This document shows, in pieces, positions 5,077 through 5,264 of a stretch of 5,264 nt of DNA; within the stretch, counting starts at the first letter, position 1, and each line of letters opens with the position of its first letter. The stretch spans positions 1 through 5,264 of the forward strand of contig CALICZ010000107.1 of NCBI GenBank assembly GCA_938049075.1, given 5' to 3'. A program made the translations under genes and the position numbers. The DNA comes from an uncultured Candidatus Saccharibacteria bacterium (lineage in GTDB: Bacteria > Patescibacteriota > Saccharimonadia > Saccharimonadales > Saccharimonadaceae). The notes beneath the pieces were generated by a model, which was not told the DNA's origin, did not search any database, and saw only the letters and a program-made list of their open reading frames with translations.

Positions 5077-5264
5077 GTAATGATATGAAGCAGCAACGCG
5101 CGAGCTCTGTCGTAAAAATCTGTAACGCTCTCTCAACCAACTGGTCGGGTGAGACATCCTACTGTGATGATTGGTCGCCGAGTAACCCAAGCAGCGGGCA
5201 GTGTGCTGTCTCGGCTCTAGTGCTACAAGATTACTGTGGTGGTAAGATTTGCCGCTGCGTAGTG
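5073..5264 (+). CDS. YunG-like protein, N-terminal part (runs off the window)
   Basis: An open frame begins at ATG 5073, overlapping the phosphatase stop by four bases (ATGA), with GAGG (5064-5067) five bases upstream. It remains open for 64 codons to the window end. The segment WSGETSY-x3-WSPSNPSSGQCAVSALVLQDYCGGKI has the Trp/Ser, NP-x3-GQC and QD-x2-GG features I associate with the uncharacterised YunG family of Bacillus and others. No biochemical role is known to me. Six Cys occur in 64 residues (17, 31, 44, 55, 60, 62), the last two in CRC, which is more than in the neighbouring genes. Cys44 in GQCAV is the most conserved-looking and could be catalytic or structural; that is a guess. No signal peptide is seen. 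Confidence 0.7.
   Translation, partial: MSNDMKQQRASSVVKICNALSTNWSGETSYCDDWSPSNPSSGQCAVSALVLQDYCGGKICRCVV

Noticed and set aside
1..5264. CRISPR array, insertion sequence or tandem repeat
   Set aside because: No regularly spaced repeats, transposase motifs or paired terminal repeats with target duplication were seen.

Overview
The window is compact bacterial DNA of roughly balanced base composition. It holds a stand-alone repair gene, then a long structured leader, then seven tightly packed genes on the + strand, the last cut by the right edge. Standard stop codons, including TGA, and Shine-Dalgarno (SD) sites of the AAGGAG type show ordinary bacterial translation. Nothing fixes the lineage. 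The many small single-domain enzymes, the almost base-to-base packing and an apparently leaderless gene would suit a reduced genome such as Patescibacteria/Saccharibacteria. The T-box-like leader is classically a Bacillota/Actinomycetota feature. Both readings are inference.

Layout. Positions 1-404 hold no gene I can defend, only inverted repeats. Positions 417-998 encode DNA-3-methyladenine glycosylase I (tag), with an extended -10 promoter placed so that transcription should begin at or next to the A of the ATG. A terminator follows (1044-1081). Its T-run overlaps the -35 element of a second promoter (-10 TATAAT at 1101-1106). That promoter starts a leader of about 300 nt which ends in a T-box-type antiterminator: two 6-bp helices separated by a 7-nt UGGUACC bulge (1347-1388). 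A well-formed SD site and a 22-codon ORF (1428-1496) follow it.

The operon then encodes a 2H phosphoesterase-like protein (1515-2057), a GNAT acetyltransferase (2050-2622), an SGNH/GDSL hydrolase (2622-3251), a Nudix hydrolase resembling NUDT15/MTH2 (3248-3718), a histidine-phosphatase-superfamily protein lacking the usual Arg before the catalytic His (3715-4263), an inositol-monophosphatase-family enzyme (4276-5076) and the start of a YunG-like protein (5073 to the edge). Five of the six junctions overlap by 1-8 nt, so the proteins are probably translationally coupled and made together.

How they may work together. Most of the products hydrolyse phosphoester, pyrophosphate or acyl-ester bonds in small molecules, and one acetylates. 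Nothing in view is an aminoacyl-tRNA synthetase, an amino-acid biosynthetic enzyme or a transporter, which are the usual T-box targets. The main point of interest is therefore a small-molecule hydrolase cassette that appears to sit under a leader reading tRNA charging. A synthetase or transporter further downstream, outside the window, would make the arrangement conventional.
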